From NCBI RefSeq assembly GCF_011772445.1, contig NZ_WVZN01000032.1, forward strand, positions 15,681 through 73,458: 57,778 nucleotides of DNA, given 5' to 3'. Below the pieces are notes generated by a model. That model searched no databases, was not told where the DNA came from, and was given only the letters and a program-made list of their open reading frames with translations. The position numbers and the translations under genes were made by a program. Position 1 is the stretch's first letter. The number at the start of each line of letters is the position of its first letter. Shown here piece after piece: positions 46,037-55,460 of the stretch. Origin of the DNA: Hydrogenophaga sp. GTDB lineage: Bacteria > Pseudomonadota > Gammaproteobacteria > Burkholderiales > Burkholderiaceae_C.

Positions 46037-47037
46037 ACGGCCGGGCCCACAGCCTGTGGCTCGGCGCCGCGCTGCTGCTGGGCGCACTGCTCGTGCTGCT
46101 GCTCGGCGCGGGCGTGGGCAGCACAGGCTTCGACAGCGTGCTCAACGCCCGCCACGACCCCGTGGCCTGGCAGATCCTGTGGGACATCCGCCTGCCGCGC
46201 ACCCTGGGCGCCTGGCTGGCGGGCGCGCTGCTGGGCCTGGCCGGCGCGGTGGCGCAGGGCCTGTTCCGCAACCCGCTGGCCGATCCGTACCTGCTGGGCA
46301 GCGCCTCGGGCGCGGCGCTGGGCGTGGCCGGCGCGCTGATGCTGTTCGGCGCGTCGACGCTGGCCACGCAGTGGGTGGTGCGCCTGGGCCTCACGGGCGC
46401 GGCCTTCCTGGGCGCGGTGCTGGGCGTGGCGCTCACCCTGACGCTGGCCAAGGGCGTGCAGCAGACGCTGCGCCTGCTGCTGGCCGGTGTCATCGTGGGC
46501 GTGGTGCTGGGCGCCGCGCGCGACCTCATCACCATCGCCGAGCCCGACACCCTTCAGGCCATGCAGGGCTTCATGCTGGGCAGCACCGGCTTCGTGGGCT
46601 GGGCCGCCTGCGGCGTGATGGCGGCCATGCTGCTGATCGCCGTGCTGGTGGCCGCGGCGCTGGGCCGGGTGCTCGACGGCCTGGCCCTGGGCGAATCCAC
46701 CGCGCGCAGCCTGGGGCTGCCGCTGGCTGCCGTGCGCGCGGTGCTGGTGGGCGTGCTGGCCCTGGCCACCGGCGCCGCCGTGGCGCAGACCGGACTGATC
46801 GCCTTCGTCGGCCTGGCCTCGCCGCACCTGGTGCGCTCCATCGTCAAGACCACGCACGGGCGCCTGGTGGTGCTGGCGGCTTTCATGGGTGGGCTGCTGC
46901 TGATGGCGGCCGACGTGCTGGCGCGCTGGGTGATCGCGCCGCAGGAATTGCCGGTGGGTGTGCTCACGGCGGTGCTGGGCGGCAGCTACCTGCTGTGGCT
47001 GATGCACCGGCGCGGCGCACCCGGGAGCCTCAAGTGA
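46033..47037 (+). CDS. btuC: Vitamin B12 ABC transporter permease BtuC
   Basis: A 334-residue FecCD-type permease with about ten transmembrane helices. GLAGAVAQGLFRNPLADPYLLG and the coupling region TGLIAFVGLASPHLVRSIVK are conserved. Both ends overlap neighbours (ATGA before, GTGA after). Confidence 0.95.
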   Translation: MNGRAHSLWLGAALLLGALLVLLLGAGVGSTGFDSVLNARHDPVAWQILWDIRLPRTLGAWLAGALLGLAGAVAQGLFRNPLADPYLLGSASGAALGVAGALMLFGASTLATQWVVRLGLTGAAFLGAVLGVALTLTLAKGVQQTLRLLLAGVIVGVVLGAARDLITIAEPDTLQAMQGFMLGSTGFVGWAACGVMAAMLLIAVLVAAALGRVLDGLALGESTARSLGLPLAAVRAVLVGVLALATGAAVAQTGLIAFVGLASPHLVRSIVKTTHGRLVVLAAFMGGLLLMAADVLARWVIAPQELPVGVLTAVLGGSYLLWLMHRRGAPGSLK

Positions 47038-47795
47038 GCCCCGCACTGCAAGCCAAAGGCATCGGCGTCTCGCTCGGCGGCGTCGAGGTGCTGCATGGCG
47101 TCGACCTGAACCTGCCCGCCGGGCGCTGGACCAGCGTGGTCGGCCCCAACGGCGCGGGCAAGTCCACCCTGCTCAAGGCCCTGGCCGGCCTGCTGCCGCA
47201 CAGCGGCCAGGCCGAACTGCTGGGCCGGCCCTTCAGCGCCTGGCGCGGTCGCGAACGCGCCCGCGCCCTGGCCTGGCTGGGCCAGGGCGAGAGCGGCGCC
47301 GACGACCTGAGCGTGTGGGACGTGGCCATGCTGGGCCGCCTGCCGCACCAGCCCTGGCTCGCGCCGCCGTCCGACGCCGACCGCGTGGCGGTGGAACAGG
47401 CCCTGCGCGCCACTCAGGCCTGGGACTGGCGCGAGCGCGCGCTCGGCGCGCTCTCCGGCGGCGAGCGCCAGCGCGTACTGCTGGCGCGCCTGCTCGCGGT
47501 GAACGCCGACGTGCTGCTGATGGACGAGCCCCTGGCCAACCTGGACCCGCCGCACCAGGCCGACTGGCTGCAACTGGTGCGCGAACTGGTGGCGCAGGGC
47601 AAGACCGTGGTGAGCGTGCTGCACGAGATCGGCCTGGCCCTGCACGCGGACCAGATGGTGGTGGTGGCCGGTGGCCGCGTGCGCCACCAGGGTGCCTGCG
47701 ACGACGGCACCACGCACCGCGCCCTGGAAGCGGTGTTCGACCACCGCATCGCCATCCACCCGCTGGGCGAGCAGTGGGTGGCGCTGCCTCGCTGA
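47034..47795 (+). CDS. btuD: Vitamin B12 ABC transporter ATPase BtuD
   Basis: A 253-residue ATPase with Walker [10 protein letters not shown], signature [13 protein letters not shown], Walker [13 protein letters not shown] and the switch His in SVLHEIG. It starts with GTG overlapping the btuC stop. The fold and context identify it as the cobalamin importer ATPase rather than a siderophore one. Confidence 0.93.
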   Translation: MSPALQAKGIGVSLGGVEVLHGVDLNLPAGRWTSVVGPNGAGKSTLLKALAGLLPHSGQAELLGRPFSAWRGRERARALAWLGQGESGADDLSVWDVAMLGRLPHQPWLAPPSDADRVAVEQALRATQAWDWRERALGALSGGERQRVLLARLLAVNADVLLMDEPLANLDPPHQADWLQLVRELVAQGKTVVSVLHEIGLALHADQMVVVAGGRVRHQGACDDGTTHRALEAVFDHRIAIHPLGEQWVALPR

Positions 47796-47820
47796 TACTT
47801 CTTTCCCGACGGAGCCTCGC

Positions 47821-48402
47821 ATGCAGATCGAAACCCCACCCAGCGCCAAACCCTACGACAAACCCGAGGGCGAGCGCCGCGGCCTGCTCATCGTGAACAC
47901 CGGCGACGGCAAGGGCAAGAGCACGGCCGCCTTCGGCCTGGCGCTGCGCGCCTTCGGCCGCACCCACGTGCACGGCAAGGGCGTGCGCATCTTCCAGTTC
48001 ATGAAGGTGCCCAGCGCGCGCTTCGGCGAGCACCGCATGTTCGAGCAGCTCGGCCTGCCCATCGAGGGGTTGGGGGACGGCTTCAGCTGGAAGAGCCAGG
48101 ACCTGGAGCGCTCCGCCCAGCTCGCGCGCGACGGCTGGCAGCGCGCCAGCGAGGCCATCCTGAGCGGCGAGAACTTCATGGTCGTGCTCGACGAACTCAC
48201 CTACCCGCTGATCTACGGCTGGCTGCCGCTGGAGGCGGTGGTGGACACGCTCAAGGCCCGTCCCGCCCATGTGCACGTGGTCATCACGGGCCGGCGCTGC
48301 CCGCCCGAACTCATCGAACTGGCCGACACCGTGACCGAGATGACCAAGGTCAAGCACGCGTTCAACGCCGGCGTGCCCGCGCAGCGCGGCATCGAGGACT
48401 GA
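47821..48402 (+). CDS. cobO: Cob(I)yrinic acid a,c-diamide adenosyltransferase (CobO/BtuR)
   Basis: A 193-residue corrinoid adenosyltransferase of the CobA/CobO type. The P-loop is [32 protein letters not shown] and [17 protein letters not shown] complete the family pattern. It adenosylates incoming corrinoids, which the later steps need. Confidence 0.95.
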   Translation: MQIETPPSAKPYDKPEGERRGLLIVNTGDGKGKSTAAFGLALRAFGRTHVHGKGVRIFQFMKVPSARFGEHRMFEQLGLPIEGLGDGFSWKSQDLERSAQLARDGWQRASEAILSGENFMVVLDELTYPLIYGWLPLEAVVDTLKARPAHVHVVITGRRCPPELIELADTVTEMTKVKHAFNAGVPAQRGIED

Positions 48403-48410
48403 GCCCCGCG

Positions 48411-49373
48411 ATGCTCGGCGCGGCCCTGTCGCTGATCGTGGCCCTGGGCCTGGACCGCGCCTTCGGCGAGCCGCGCGCGCCCTGGCACCCGGTGGTGTGG
48501 ATGGGCCGCGCGCTCGGCGCCATGGGACAGCGCATCGCGCCCGTGCGGGATCAGGCCGAACCGCGTTTCGACGGCGTGCGCTGGGCGCTGGGTGCGCTGG
48601 GCTGGAGCGCGGGCGCGCTCGTGGTCCTTGCCGTGGCCTGGGCCGCGCAGACCGCGCTGTCGACGCTGAACCCCTGGTGGGCGGCGCTGCTCACCGGCCT
48701 GCTGCTCAAGCCGCTGATGTCCTGGCGCCTGCTGCGCGAGGAGGTGCTCGCGGTCGAGTCCGCGCTGTCGCAGTCGCTGGAGCAGGGCCGCGAGCGGCTG
48801 TCGTGGCTGGTGAGCCGCGACACGCGCGCGCTCGACGCGGTGGCCGTGCGCGAAAGCGCCATCGAATCCCTGGCCGAGAACCTCAGCGACTCGGTGGTGG
48901 CGCCGCTGTTCTGGTTTCTGATCGCGGGCCTGCCGGGCGCGGCGCTCTACCGCTGGGCCAACACGGCCGACGCGATGTGGGGCTACGACGGCCTGCGCCG
49001 CGACACGGACGGCACGCCGCGCGACTGGACCTGGGCCGGCCAGTGGGCCGCGCGCGTGGACGATGCGCTGTCCTGGGTGCCCGCGCGCCTCACGGCCGCC
49101 TTGCTCTTGTTCGCGGGCGCTTGCCTGGCGCTGCGCGCGCTGTGGCGCGAGGCGCGCCGCACGCCGTCGCCCAACTCGGGCTGGCCCATGGCCGCGCTCG
49201 CGCTGGCACTGAACCTGCGCTTGCGCAAGCCGGGCGTGTACACGCTCAACGCCGATGGCCGCGCGCCCGGGCCCGCCGACACCACGGCGGCCATCGTGCT
49301 GGCGGGGCGCGCGCTGGCCGTCGGCCTGGTGCTGCTCGGGGCCGTGGTGCTGTTCACCTGGTCCATGGCATGA
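48411..49373 (+). CDS. cbiB: Adenosylcobinamide-phosphate synthase (CbiB/CobD)
   Basis: A 320-residue integral membrane enzyme that attaches (R)-1-amino-2-propanol (phosphate) to adenosylcobyric acid. HPVVWMGRALG, RESAIESLAENLSDSVVAPLFW and YRWANTADAMWGY are family hallmarks. The gene name differs between nomenclatures (cobD in Pseudomonas, cbiB in Salmonella). It ends overlapping the next gene. Confidence 0.95.
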   Translation: MLGAALSLIVALGLDRAFGEPRAPWHPVVWMGRALGAMGQRIAPVRDQAEPRFDGVRWALGALGWSAGALVVLAVAWAAQTALSTLNPWWAALLTGLLLKPLMSWRLLREEVLAVESALSQSLEQGRERLSWLVSRDTRALDAVAVRESAIESLAENLSDSVVAPLFWFLIAGLPGAALYRWANTADAMWGYDGLRRDTDGTPRDWTWAGQWAARVDDALSWVPARLTAALLLFAGACLALRALWREARRTPSPNSGWPMAALALALNLRLRKPGVYTLNADGRAPGPADTTAAIVLAGRALAVGLVLLGAVVLFTWSMA

Positions 49374-50383
49374 ACAAGGCGTTCGAGCACGGCGGCACCG
49401 ACGCCCTCGGCGCGCCCGCGCACGACTTCTCCACCAACGCCAACGCCCTGGGCCCCTGTCCCTCGGCGCTGTTGGCCATCGCGCAGGCCGACGCCTCGCG
49501 CTACCCCGACCCCACGGGCGCGCGGCTGAAGGCCGCGCTGGGGGAGTTCCACGGCGTGGCGCCCGATCGTGTGCTGCTGCTGGCCAGCGCGAGCGAGGGC
49601 ATCCAGCGCTTCTCGGCCTGGGCCGCGCGATCACCGGGCGCCTCGGTGTGGCTGCCGCCGCACCACTACGGCGACCTCGCCCGCGCGGCCGATGCCTGGG
49701 GCCTCGGTCGCACGAACGAGCCGGGCAGGGCGCGCCTGCTCTGGGCCTGCGAGCCCTCGGCGCCGCTGGGCCAGGCCGAAGCGGGCCTCGCCGATCGCGT
49801 GGCGGGCTTGCGGCCCGAGCAATCGCTGGTGCTGGACCAGGCCTACGCGCCGCTGCGCCTGCACGGCGCGCCCACGCTGAGCGGCCCTGCGCCGGACCGC
49901 GTGTGGCGCCTGGTCTCGCCCAACAAGGCCTTGGGCCTCACGGGCGTGCGCGGCGCCTACGCCATCGCGCCGCTGGCCGCGCGGCAGGCCATGGCCGAAC
50001 TGGAGGCCCTGGCGCCTTCATGGCCGCTGGGCGTGCACGCCGAGGCCATGCTGCTGGCCTGGACCCGGCCCGAGGCGCAGCAATGGCTCAACGACAGCCT
50101 GGACAGCTTGCGCGAATGGAAGGCCCGGCAAATGGCGCTCTGCGAAGCGCTGGGCTGGACCGTGCTGCCCAGCGACGCCAACTACTTCGTCGCGCGCCTG
50201 CCTCACGCCGGCGACACCGAACGCCTGCCCGCGCTGCGCCGCGACCACGGCGTGAAGCTGCGCGACTGCGCCTCCTTCGGCCTGCCGGGCCACGTGCGCC
50301 TGGGCGTGCGATCACCCGCCGACCAGGACGCCCTGCGCGCGGCCTGGCCGCGCGGGCGCGGCGGTGACAATCGCCCCCATTGA
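49370..50383 (+). CDS. cobC: L-threonine-O-3-phosphate decarboxylase-type aminotransferase (CobC/CobD)
   Basis: A 337-residue PLP enzyme that makes aminopropanol phosphate for the CbiB step. [18 protein letters not shown] and [15 protein letters not shown] open it, and [12 protein letters not shown] with the PLP lysine in [17 protein letters not shown] follow. The naming conflicts between organisms: Pseudomonas CobC equals Salmonella CobD. It starts inside the cbiB stop and ends 46 bases before the bioB start codon. Confidence 0.9.
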   Translation: MNKAFEHGGTDALGAPAHDFSTNANALGPCPSALLAIAQADASRYPDPTGARLKAALGEFHGVAPDRVLLLASASEGIQRFSAWAARSPGASVWLPPHHYGDLARAADAWGLGRTNEPGRARLLWACEPSAPLGQAEAGLADRVAGLRPEQSLVLDQAYAPLRLHGAPTLSGPAPDRVWRLVSPNKALGLTGVRGAYAIAPLAARQAMAELEALAPSWPLGVHAEAMLLAWTRPEAQQWLNDSLDSLREWKARQMALCEALGWTVLPSDANYFVARLPHAGDTERLPALRRDHGVKLRDCASFGLPGHVRLGVRSPADQDALRAAWPRGRGGDNRPH

Positions 50384-50429
50384 CGACGGACCCACGCCGT
50401 CGCAGTCGAGAGAGACAGAAAGGACCCTC

Positions 50430-51440
50430 ATGCAAGACACCGCCGAACAGACCATCCGCCTCGTGCCGCGCGCGAACACCGCGCCGGCCGCGCCCGCCAC
50501 CGAGCGCTGGAGCGCCGAGGCCATCGAGGCCCTGTTCGACCTGCCTTTCGCCGACCTGATGCACCGCGCCCAGACCGTGCACCGCGAGCACCACGCGCCG
50601 AACGAGGTGGAGCTGGCCACGCTGCTGTCCGTCAAGACCGGCGGTTGCCCCGAGGACTGCGCCTACTGCCCGCAGTCGGTGCACTTCGACACCGGCGTGC
50701 AGGCCGGCAAGCTGATGGCCGTGGACGCCGTGCGCGAGGCCGCGCAGCGCGCCAAGGCAGCAGGCGCCACGCGCTTCTGCATGGGCGCGGCCTGGCGCGC
50801 CCCGAAAGACCGCGACGTCGAGGCCGTGGCCGAGCTCGTGCGCGCCGTCAAGGCCGAGGGCCTGGAGGCCTGCGCCACCCTGGGCATGCTGGCCGAGGGC
50901 CACGCCGAGCAACTGCGCGACGCCGGGCTCGACTACTACAACCACAACCTCGACAGCGACCCCGGCTTCTACGGCGACATCATTTCCACGCGCGACTACC
51001 AGGACCGCCTGGACACGCTGGCGCGCGTGCGCGGCGCGGGTGTGAAGGTCTGCTGCGGCGGCATCGTCGGCCTGGGCGAATCGCGCCGCCAGCGCGCGGG
51101 CCTGGTGGCGCAGCTCGCCAACCTTGCGCCCGACTACCCCGAGTCCGTGCCCATCAACCACCTCGTCAAGGTGGCCGGCACGCCGCTGGCCGACCAGCCC
51201 GACCTCGACCCCTTCGAATTCGTGCGCACCATCGCGGTCGCGCGCATCACCATGCCGCGCGCCAAGGTGCGCCTGTCGGCCGGGCGCCAGCAGATGGGCG
51301 AGGCCGTGCAGGCCCTGTGCTTCCTGGCGGGCGCCAACAGCATCTTCTACGGCGACAAGCTGCTCACCACCGGCAACCCCGATGTGGCGGCCGATCAGGC
51401 GCTGCTGGACAAGCTGGGCCTGACCACCCGAAAGGGCTGA
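50430..51440 (+). CDS. bioB: Biotin synthase BioB
   Basis: A 336-residue radical SAM enzyme that inserts sulfur into dethiobiotin. The [4Fe-4S] cluster motif is C73-x3-C77-x2-C80 in [13 protein letters not shown], and the [2Fe-2S] cysteines are represented in the later part ([28 protein letters not shown]). The ATG at 50430 is preferred over a start at 50364 that would overlap the upstream gene. No other biotin genes are present; it sits between cobalamin genes. Confidence 0.96.
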   Translation: MQDTAEQTIRLVPRANTAPAAPATERWSAEAIEALFDLPFADLMHRAQTVHREHHAPNEVELATLLSVKTGGCPEDCAYCPQSVHFDTGVQAGKLMAVDAVREAAQRAKAAGATRFCMGAAWRAPKDRDVEAVAELVRAVKAEGLEACATLGMLAEGHAEQLRDAGLDYYNHNLDSDPGFYGDIISTRDYQDRLDTLARVRGAGVKVCCGGIVGLGESRRQRAGLVAQLANLAPDYPESVPINHLVKVAGTPLADQPDLDPFEFVRTIAVARITMPRAKVRLSAGRQQMGEAVQALCFLAGANSIFYGDKLLTTGNPDVAADQALLDKLGLTTRKG

Positions 51441-51445
51441 AGCGC

Positions 51446-52978
51446 ATGGCCGCCGTCTGCGTGATGGTGCTCGGCACGAGCAGTGGGGCCGGCAAGAGCT
51501 GGCTGGCCACGGCGCTGTGCCGCCACTACGCGCGGCAAGGACTGAAGGTGGCGCCGTTCAAGGCGCAGAACATGAGCAACAACGCCCGCGTCGTCGATGG
51601 GGGCGAGATCGGCAGTGCGCAGTATTTCCAGGCGCTCGCGGCCGGCGCCGAGCCCGAGGTGCGCATGAACCCCGTGCTGCTCAAGCCCGAGGCCGACACG
51701 CACAGCCAGTACGTGCTGATGGGCCGTGTGGACGCCGAGCTCACCGCCTTGCCCTGGCGCGAGCGCGGCGAACGCGCCTGGCCCACGGTGCGGCGCGCGC
51801 TGCACGAACTCATCGCCGAGCACGAGGTGGTGGTGATCGAAGGCGCGGGCTCGCCGGCCGAGATCAACCTCATGCCCAACGACATCGTCAACCTGCGCGT
51901 GGCGCGCGAGGCCAAGGCGCGCTGCCTGCTGGTCACCGACGTCGATCGCGGCGGCGCCTTCGCCCACTTGTACGGCACCTGGTCCTTGTTGAGTGAAGCC
52001 GACCGCGCGCTCATCCGCGGCTTCGTGCTGAACAAGTTCCGCGGCGATGCGTCGCTGCTGCAACCAGGGCCGCAACAACTGCAGGACCTCACCGGCGTGC
52101 CCATGCTGGGCGTGATCCCCATGCAGTGGCGCCACGGCCTGCCCGAGGAGGACGGCGTGTTTGATATGACCCCCACGCTCCCCGCTGCGCGTGGTTCGCT
52201 GCCCCCCGAGGGGGTGCGTTTCGCCTTGGGGCGGCCCGGCGGCGAAACCGACCGCTCGCACGCCGCCGGCCCGGTGCACATCACGGTGGCGGTGCTCGCC
52301 TGGCCGCGCATCAGCAACCTCGACGAATTCCAGCCGCTGAAGAACCTGCCCGGCGTGCGCCTGAAATGGGTGCGCGCGCCGGCGGACGGCGCCGGCGCCG
52401 ATGTGGTCGTGCTGCCCGGCAGCAAGGCCACCGCCGCCGACCTGGACTGGCTGCGCGAGCAGGGCCTGGACCGCTGGGTGGCCGACCACGCCGCGCGCGG
52501 TGGCCGCGTGCTGGGCGTGTGCGGCGGCCTGCAGGTGCTGGGCGAGGCGCTCATCGACACCGAGGGCATCGACGGCAACGCCCCCGGCCTGGGCCTGCTG
52601 CCGCTGGTCACCAGCTTCGCGCGCGACAAGACCGTGCGCCGCACCGAGGCCGCGTTCACCACCGTGCGCGGCCCCTGGGCGGCCTTGTCGGGTGTGCGCG
52701 TGAGCGGCTACGAAATCCACCACGGCCAGACCGCGCCGCACCCCGCCATGGTGGCGGCCGGAGCCGTCGCGCACGAGGTGATCCCCGGCCTGGCCTGGCA
52801 AAACACCGAGGGCAATGTGCTGGGCCTGTACCTGCACGGCCTGTTCGAGGACGATCGCGTGCTGCGGGCCCTGTTCGGCGCCACCGCGCCCACCTTGGAG
52901 ACCGTGTTCGACCGCCTGGCCGACAGCGTGCGCGAGCACTTCATTCCCGGCGCGCTCGACGCGCTCATCGCACCATGA
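51446..52978 (+). CDS. cobQ: Cobyric acid synthase (CobQ/CbiP)
   Basis: A 510-residue glutamine amidotransferase that amidates four side chains of adenosylcobyrinic acid a,c-diamide. The N-terminal ATPase has a P-loop GTSSGAGKSWLATALC and FKAQNMSNNARV. The C-terminal class I glutaminase domain has its nucleophile Cys in GVCGGLQVLG and its His region in GYEIHHGQTAPHP. Residues 241-270, just before HAAGPVHITVAVL, are absent from a typical CobQ and coincide with a REP-like element. The start is 5 bases after bioB. Confidence 0.95.
   Translation: MAAVCVMVLGTSSGAGKSWLATALCRHYARQGLKVAPFKAQNMSNNARVVDGGEIGSAQYFQALAAGAEPEVRMNPVLLKPEADTHSQYVLMGRVDAELTALPWRERGERAWPTVRRALHELIAEHEVVVIEGAGSPAEINLMPNDIVNLRVAREAKARCLLVTDVDRGGAFAHLYGTWSLLSEADRALIRGFVLNKFRGDASLLQPGPQQLQDLTGVPMLGVIPMQWRHGLPEEDGVFDMTPTLPAARGSLPPEGVRFALGRPGGETDRSHAAGPVHITVAVLAWPRISNLDEFQPLKNLPGVRLKWVRAPADGAGADVVVLPGSKATAADLDWLREQGLDRWVADHAARGGRVLGVCGGLQVLGEALIDTEGIDGNAPGLGLLPLVTSFARDKTVRRTEAAFTTVRGPWAALSGVRVSGYEIHHGQTAPHPAMVAAGAVAHEVIPGLAWQNTEGNVLGLYLHGLFEDDRVLRALFGATAPTLETVFDRLADSVREHFIPGALDALIAP
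52166..52255. repeat. REP-like element, in-frame copy inside cobQ
   Basis: CACGC/GCGTG (52174-52193), a CCCCC/GGGGG stem (52203-52214) and CGGCCCGGCGGCG (about 52232-52244) follow the hairpin order of the intergenic copies at 18068 and 22948. It encodes the extra 30 residues of CobQ (241-270), between conserved segments of the protein. Confidence 0.7.
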
Positions 52979-54060
52979 CCCAGCCGAAGCTCCCCGAGGT
53001 CCCCGACCTGCACGACGACACCCTGGCCGCCGCGCTGCAGGCCGCCATGGACGACAAGACCAAGCCCCTGGGCTCGCTCGGGCGCCTCGAATCGCTCGCG
53101 CAGCGGCTGGGCGCCATCCAGGGCACGGCCGCGCCGCGCCTGCACCAGCCGCAGATGCTGGTGTGCGCGGCCGACCACGGCCTGGCGGCGCGCGGCGTCT
53201 CGGCCTACCCGAGCGACGTGACCTGGCAGATGGTGGAGAACTTCCTGTCCGGCGGTGCGGCGGTGAGCGTGCTGGCCCGCCAGCACGGCCTGGCGCTCAC
53301 GGTGGTGGACTGCGGCGTGCGCCACGACTTCGCGCCGCGCGAGGGCCTGCTGGTGCGCAAGGTGGCGCCGGGCACGGCCGATGCGCTCGAGGGCCCGGCC
53401 ATGAGCGAGGCGCAACGCGACGAGGCCATCGCCAACGGCGTGACCACCGTGCGCGGCCTGCCCGGCAACGCGCTGCTGCTCGGTGAAATGGGCATCGGCA
53501 ACACCTCGGCCGCTTCGCTTCTGCTGGCGCGCCTGGGCGGCTTCGAGGTGGGCGACGTGACGGGCGCCGGCACCGGCCTGGACGCCGACGCCGTGCTGCG
53601 CAAGATCGGCGTGCTGCGCGCCGTGCTGGCGCGCCACGCCGACGCGCGCGACCCGCTGGCCGCGCTGGCCGCGTTCGGCGGTTTCGAGATCGCCACCCTG
53701 GTGGGCGCGGTGCTGCAGGCCGCGGCCGAGCGGCGCGTGGTCGTGGTGGACGGCTTCATCGCCAGCGCCGCCGTGCTGGTGGCCAGCAAGCTGCGGCCCC
53801 ACGTGCTGCAGCGCTGCGTCTTCGCCCACCGCTCGGGCGAGCGCGGCCACGCGCTCATGCTGGCCCACCTGCGCGCCGAGCCGCTGCTCGACCTGGGCCT
53901 GCGCCTGGGCGAGGGCTCGGGCGCGGCGCTGGCCTGGCCGCTGCTGCAAAGCGCCTGCGCGCTGCTCAACGAGATGGCCAGCTTCGCCAGCGCGGGCGTG
54001 TCCACCGCCAGCGTCGAACCCCTCGATCCCGCGCCCGTTACCGACAAGCCGGCGCGATGA
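52975..54060 (+). CDS. cobT: Nicotinate-nucleotide-dimethylbenzimidazole phosphoribosyltransferase CobT
   Basis: A 361-residue enzyme that activates 5,6-dimethylbenzimidazole to alpha-ribazole phosphate. DDKTKPLGSLGRLESLAQRLG is the family signature, with VCAADHGLAARGVSAYPSDVT and the GEGSGAALAWPLL region near the C-terminus. Overlaps on both sides are ATGA. Confidence 0.96.
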   Translation: MTQPKLPEVPDLHDDTLAAALQAAMDDKTKPLGSLGRLESLAQRLGAIQGTAAPRLHQPQMLVCAADHGLAARGVSAYPSDVTWQMVENFLSGGAAVSVLARQHGLALTVVDCGVRHDFAPREGLLVRKVAPGTADALEGPAMSEAQRDEAIANGVTTVRGLPGNALLLGEMGIGNTSAASLLLARLGGFEVGDVTGAGTGLDADAVLRKIGVLRAVLARHADARDPLAALAAFGGFEIATLVGAVLQAAAERRVVVVDGFIASAAVLVASKLRPHVLQRCVFAHRSGERGHALMLAHLRAEPLLDLGLRLGEGSGAALAWPLLQSACALLNEMASFASAGVSTASVEPLDPAPVTDKPAR

Positions 54061-54866
54061 GCCGCTTCCTTCGTCATTACCTGCTGGCCTTGCAGTTCTT
54101 CACCCGCGTGCCCGTCACCGGCCGGCTGGCCGCCTGGGTGGGCTACAGCCCGGCCATGCTGCGCGCCAGCGCGGCGCATTTTCCTGGTGTGGGCTGGCTG
54201 GTGGGCCTGTGGGTGGCGCTGGTGTTCACCGCGCTGCTGTGGGCCTTGCCCGGGCCGGGCGCCGCGCCCTGGGTGGCCGCGCTGGGGGCCACCGTGGCCG
54301 GCGTGCTCATGACCGGCGCCTTCCACGAGGACGGCCTGGCCGATCTGGCCGATGGCCTGGGCGGCAGCGCCGACCGCGCGCGGGCGCTGGAAATCATGAA
54401 GGACTCGCGCATCGGCAGCTTCGGCGCCATCGCGCTGGTGCTGGCGCTGCTGTGCAAGGTGGCGCTGCTCGCGCTGCTGGTGCAGATCGACCCGCTGCAC
54501 GCGGTGGCGGCGCTGTTCCTGGCGCAGGTGGTGTCGCGCGCCGCGCCATTGCCCCTCATCTTCACGCTGCCGCACGTGGGCGACGTGGCCGGCTCCAAGA
54601 GCAAGCCGCTGGCCGACGGCCTCACGCCCGCCGCGCTGCTGGCCGGGCTGCTGTGGATGGCGCTGGCGCTGCTGCTGGTGGTGGCGCTGATGCCCGGCAT
54701 GGCCTGGTGGGCCGGCGTGCTGGGCGCCGCGCTGGGCACCGCCTGGGTGGGGCGCCTGCTGTGGCGCCGTCTGCAAGGCTTCACCGGCGACGGACTGGGC
54801 GCCACGCAGCAGGTGGCCGAAGTGCTGTTCTACCTGGGCGTGGCCATCGCCTTGCCTTTCGAATGA
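54057..54866 (+). CDS. cobS: Adenosylcobinamide-GDP ribazoletransferase CobS
   Basis: A 269-residue integral membrane enzyme joining adenosylcobinamide-GDP with alpha-ribazole (phosphate) to give B12. LLALQFFTRVPV opens it, and TGAFHEDGLADLADGLGG with the DSRIGSFGAIAL region is diagnostic. About six transmembrane segments are visible. Confidence 0.95.
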   Translation: MSRFLRHYLLALQFFTRVPVTGRLAAWVGYSPAMLRASAAHFPGVGWLVGLWVALVFTALLWALPGPGAAPWVAALGATVAGVLMTGAFHEDGLADLADGLGGSADRARALEIMKDSRIGSFGAIALVLALLCKVALLALLVQIDPLHAVAALFLAQVVSRAAPLPLIFTLPHVGDVAGSKSKPLADGLTPAALLAGLLWMALALLLVVALMPGMAWWAGVLGAALGTAWVGRLLWRRLQGFTGDGLGATQQVAEVLFYLGVAIALPFE

Positions 54867-54873
54867 GGTGCCG

Positions 54874-55428
54874 ATGAAGCTCTGGTTGATCCGCCACGCC
54901 GCCGTCGCCCTGCCACCGGGCCTGTGCTACGGCATCACTGACGCGCCCGCGCGCGCCGAGGCCACGCTGGCCGCCGCCGAGACCGTGGCCGCCGCCCTGC
55001 CGCGCCACGTGCCGCTGTGGGTGTCGGGCCTGGCGCGCGCGCAGCAACTGGCCGCCGCGCTGCAGCGCCTGCGCCCCGACCTGGGCGCCGCGCGCGTGGA
55101 GCCGCGCCTGAACGAAATGGACTTCGGCCGCTGGGAGATGCAGGCCTGGGACGCCATTCCGCGCCCCGCCTTCGACGCCTGGATGGCCGACTTCGCGCAC
55201 CACCGCTTCGGCGGCGAGGCCAGCACGCAAGAGATCATCGATCGCGTCGCCGCCGTGCTGATGGAACTGCACACGAGCGGCATTCGCGAGGCGGCCTGGG
55301 TCACGCACGCGGGTGTCATCCGCGCGGCGCACTACCTCAAGGCGCACGGACCGCGGGCCATCGCCGGCGCGCACGAGTGGCCCGAGCGCGTGATCGAGCC
55401 GGGCGCCTGTGTCGAACTCGGGTTCTGA
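54874..55428 (+). CDS. Alpha-ribazole phosphatase, histidine phosphatase family
   Basis: A 184-residue phosphatase of the phosphoglycerate mutase fold, with the RHA motif (LIRHAA, catalytic H8), GITDAPARAEATLA, and the second His in WVTHAGVIRAAHYL. It removes the 5'-phosphate from the CobS product, the last step (CobC in Salmonella terms). A purine-rich GAGGTG precedes the ATG at 54874. Confidence 0.88.
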   Translation: MKLWLIRHAAVALPPGLCYGITDAPARAEATLAAAETVAAALPRHVPLWVSGLARAQQLAAALQRLRPDLGAARVEPRLNEMDFGRWEMQAWDAIPRPAFDAWMADFAHHRFGGEASTQEIIDRVAAVLMELHTSGIREAAWVTHAGVIRAAHYLKAHGPRAIAGAHEWPERVIEPGACVELGF

Positions 55429-55460
55429 GCTTGCCCCGCGCGGGCGGGTAAGGTAGCGGC

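Noticed and set aside
55429..55460. A TPP riboswitch upstream of thiB
   Set aside because: Only 32 bases separate the genes, and no THI-box elements are visible.
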